Shown here piece by piece: positions 61,592 through 64,000 of a stretch of DNA of 64,000 nt (its first letter is position 1; the number at the start of each line of letters is the position of its first letter). The notes below the pieces were generated by a model. That model searched no databases. It was not told where the DNA came from and was given only the letters and a program-made list of their open reading frames with translations. Origin of the DNA: Cryoendolithus antarcticus (taxonomy: Eukaryota > Ascomycota > Dothideomycetes > Cladosporiales > Cladosporiaceae). The position numbers and the translations under genes were made by a program. Location: the NCBI GenBank assembly GCA_002077065.1, contig NAJO01000008.1, forward strand, positions 1,116,001 to 1,180,000, in the 5' to 3' direction.

Positions 61592-63041
61592 TCACGGCTT
61601 GTACAGGAAACTGACGATAGCTAGGCCGCTACCCAGGAGATATCGCATCATCAGCCAGGCCGCTATCACAGCAATCACGCCCGTCAGGATATGCAGCATC
61701 TCGAACGGGCTGCGGAGCTCGACACTTGAGGTGATGCTCCCCTGGGTGTCTGGAAACCCACCATGAGCCCGGAAGTGCTCCAGCAGCTCAGCCTTCTCGG
61801 CCCATCGCTCCAGCAACCAGCGATCGAACTCTTCGGCGTCTCGTAGCGGTATCTTATTGATGGCGAACCGCCGCCAGTGCGCATGCGTGAATGGCGCTGG
61901 ACGGCCCTGGGCGTACAGCGTCTTGAGGTTGTAGAGATCTTGGCCGTCTTGGCCGCGACTAGACTGTGGTGAGCGCGGCACCGAATTGGTCAATTGGGGG
62001 AAACTCACGGGATGCCATCATATGCGATAGTACAGTCGTATACCCACTCCACACTATGTTCTAGTCCTTGCAGGCAAGCTAGTAGACCCCGAGAGCGCGG
62101 CAACAGGGTTAGGTCAGAGCACGGTAGACCGTTCTTCTCGGCCCATTTCTGACTTATTGCTGCAGACCTCTTCGTCAGGTTCGTGCCCTCGGGGAAGATC
62201 AGCAGCCACATCGGCATGCTAGCGTTGGAAAGATGGGCCAAGCCGCGCTCAAGACTCGACTTGTCGCTCTCCCAGCGCCGGCTCAGAAGGATCCAGCCGA
62301 AGAATCTGATGCCGCTACCGATCATCGGGATCTTTCCAAGCGCATCTTTGAGCACAATGTAGAAATGGCCGTGGTGTCCGGCTGTGTATGCGCTCCACCA
62401 GAGGACAAGCCAGTCGGTGTAGAGCTACGGGTCCTGAGGTCAGCAAACACCATAGCGACAGGGACGTTATCAGCCGGCTACCTGGTGATTCGCGATCATG
62501 ACGAGGCGCCGGGGGAAGTCGAAAGTGACACTACCTTGGGCTGTCTGGCGTATCTGACCGTCCAGGCTCGCATCCCAAGTATTTCTAGCAGAGACAGGTG
62601 CTCGCCATTGGTTCAGACCGACCAATAGCAGAGCAGTGCGGGCTTTCACAGCGGCTTGCCATGCATCTGACCACGAGGGACTGACAAGCCGGAGTGGCAG
62701 ACCAAGCCATTGTTGCACATGGAGACTGGTTGTGAAACCTAAGTTCAGCCCTCCCGTCGGTAACAGCCCATACGGCAGAGACATGATAGAACTCACCATA
62801 TGGTTACGGCGGCGGCGCAGAGCAGCACGACCGCGCACTGAACGCAGTCTGCGATGGTGGTGATCGCCGTATGCAAATCGCGAGTCTTGACATTGCGTGT
62901 GTCTGGTCCTCTGACCACACCATCTCCGACCGGTGGACCAGTCTTGCGAGGAGACCGCATGGCGGTGTTTCCGTCGACATCGATCATTGCAGGCGCTGTG
63001 AGAGTAATGCAGGTGCCAAAAGACGGATGCCGTCGGTCCAT
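61592..63041 (-). CDS. PlsC-type lysophospholipid acyltransferase
   Basis: Four exons (minus order 63041-62797, 62725-62482, 62424-62009, 61958-61592) give 423 residues, with all phases consistent. The catalytic NHX4D motif is created across the second intron: VMIANHQ joined to LYTDWLVLWW. The glycerol-phosphate binding motif is LLIFPEGTNLTKRS. Membrane helices lie near the N-terminus (CVQCAVVLLCAAAVTI) and at the C-terminus (ILTGVIAVIAAWLMMRYLLG). The long version with these blocks fits the AGPAT/LCLAT/Cst26-like group that acylates lysophospholipids in the ER. The first intron acceptor is chosen for phase (TCTCC start at 62725); an earlier AG would break the frame. ATG 63041 is the first true ATG in frame. 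Confidence 0.88.
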
Positions 63042-63260
63042 CTGTGAGGCCGAGCCAAGTTTCCGTGCTAGCTCTTCTTCTACACGTGGAAAACCCACGT
63101 GTTTGTCGTTCTAGGCTTTTGAATATTGACTCGCGGCTGTAGGTCCCAATTCGGGAGGTGCGGCCGTTCTGGGCGTGCGTCTCGCCAAGCGCGTGGTCAA
63201 CAATACCACGTCGCTCAACTGAAGCCCTCCGTCTTAACATCACAAGTTTGCCAGGATGTA

Positions 63261-64000
63261 ATGACGAGGAAACCAATGACCACGCGGTCAAACCCAAGGG
63301 ACCCGGCAAAACGACCAATCAAACCAAAACTCATCCACACCCGCTCCGAAGCCGCCTTCTGGCAACTCGAAAATAATGAACATATCATGGGCCACTACCG
63401 CGCGGTCTCGCAATCCTACACAGCCTGCTTCGCCAGTCTCGGGTACCTGCATAACCAGACTTCGAACATCTACACGCATCTGATTGCATCTGTGGTGTTT
63501 CTGGGTTGGGCGGTGCAGACGTTCAATGACGTACTAACCCGGTATTCGACCTCGGAGTTCAATGATGTGCTGGTGTTTGGGGTGTTCTTCGCTTGTGCAG
63601 CAGGCTGCTTCGGCTCCAGTGCACTGTTCCATTTGTTTGCGAACCATTCAGCGGAGGCTAATGGCAAATGGCTGCTATTCGACTTGTATGGAGTCTTCGG
63701 CTTGATCAGTGCGACGATCGTGTCTGGCGCGTACTATGGGTTCTACTGCGATAGAGCTTGGTGGTTGGCGTACTCTGGAGGGGTGCGTATTTCCTCTCGT
63801 GATCGAAGGTGCTTACTGATCTGAGATCTCCAGATCATCGTGATCAGCGCTCTCTGTGGGCTATTCTGCACGCTACCCAGGTTCAGACATCACAGTTGGC
63901 GGAATGTAAGGGCCGTGTTGTTCGTACTGATCGGCTGCTACGGCATCTTGCCAATGAACCACGTCGCGCAGAGATGGGGCCGACACAAGGTCAACGAGAT
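63261..64000 (+). CDS. AdipoR/Izh-family membrane protein, 3' end beyond the window
   Basis: Exon 1 is 63261-63782; a 51-nt intron (63783-63833) leads to exon 2, still open at the window edge. After a basic N-terminus, conserved AdipoR/hemolysin-III blocks appear: NEHIMGHYRAVSQSYTACF, LHNQTSNIYTHLIASVVFLG, FACAAGCFGSSALFHLF with the membrane Ser/His pattern of the metal site, LFDLYGVFGLISATIVSGAY and IIVISALCGLFCTLP. Yeast Izh proteins and relatives are seven-helix proteins tied to zinc and sterol/ceramide homeostasis; the fold has a Zn-dependent hydrolase-like site. Start alternatives are ATG 63261 and 63276. At least five helices are visible here. Confidence 0.9.

Noticed and set aside
1..64000. 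Transposons, CRISPR arrays, rRNA genes
   Set aside because: No terminal repeats, transposase or reverse-transcriptase motifs, spaced repeats or rRNA-like sequence were seen on reading both strands.

Overview
The window reads as chromosomal DNA of a filamentous ascomycete (Pezizomycotina). The evidence is dense single-copy genes on both strands, many short introns (about 45-105 nt, mostly GT..AG with CTRAC-like branch sites), a fungal quinate-utilisation regulon with its QutA/QutR regulators, a Mgm101 recombinase, a CYP52-type P450, a fungal NLR and short F-box paralogues. Dothideomycetes seems likeliest, but that is inference. I saw no transposon, rRNA gene, convincing tRNA gene or CRISPR array.

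Layout. 1-10.8 kb: a GRE2-like reductase, an Arl1 GTPase, a lipid-kinase-fold protein, a small membrane protein, a CCDC174-like protein, an MFS transporter and homoserine dehydrogenase. 10.9-12.8 kb: an intradiol ring-cleavage dioxygenase beside a type II 3-dehydroquinase (qutE). 13.3-27.8 kb: housekeeping genes (biotin-protein ligase, Coa4, Mgm101, a DUF676 lipase, an Nhp6-type HMG protein, a Csc1/OSCA channel). 28.2-42.4 kb: the main quinate cluster, in order qutG, qutD, a small unknown ORF, qutB, a Gfo/Idh/MocA oxidoreductase broken by an in-frame stop, qutC, qutA (activator) and qutR (repressor). 42.5-51 kb: a secreted GH47 mannosidase, an AGC kinase, two F-box genes and the splicing factor Bud13/Cwc26. 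51.6-64 kb: an accessory-looking block with a protein that has a HeLo-like N-terminus and a Cys-rich C-terminus, convergent with an NB-ARC/TPR NLR; then a CYP52-like P450, an unknown membrane-anchored protein, a PlsC-type acyltransferase and an AdipoR/Izh protein that runs off the end.

How the genes work together. QutD imports quinate, QutB oxidises quinate/shikimate, QutE dehydrates 3-dehydroquinate and QutC makes protocatechuate. QutA activates the regulon and QutR holds it off. The dioxygenase next to qutE could carry the aromatic product to ring cleavage. The pathway is therefore split into two blocks about 15 kb apart, with unrelated genes between. Exon coordinates below were read by eye from splice signals, phase and family conservation; they were not confirmed by transcripts.
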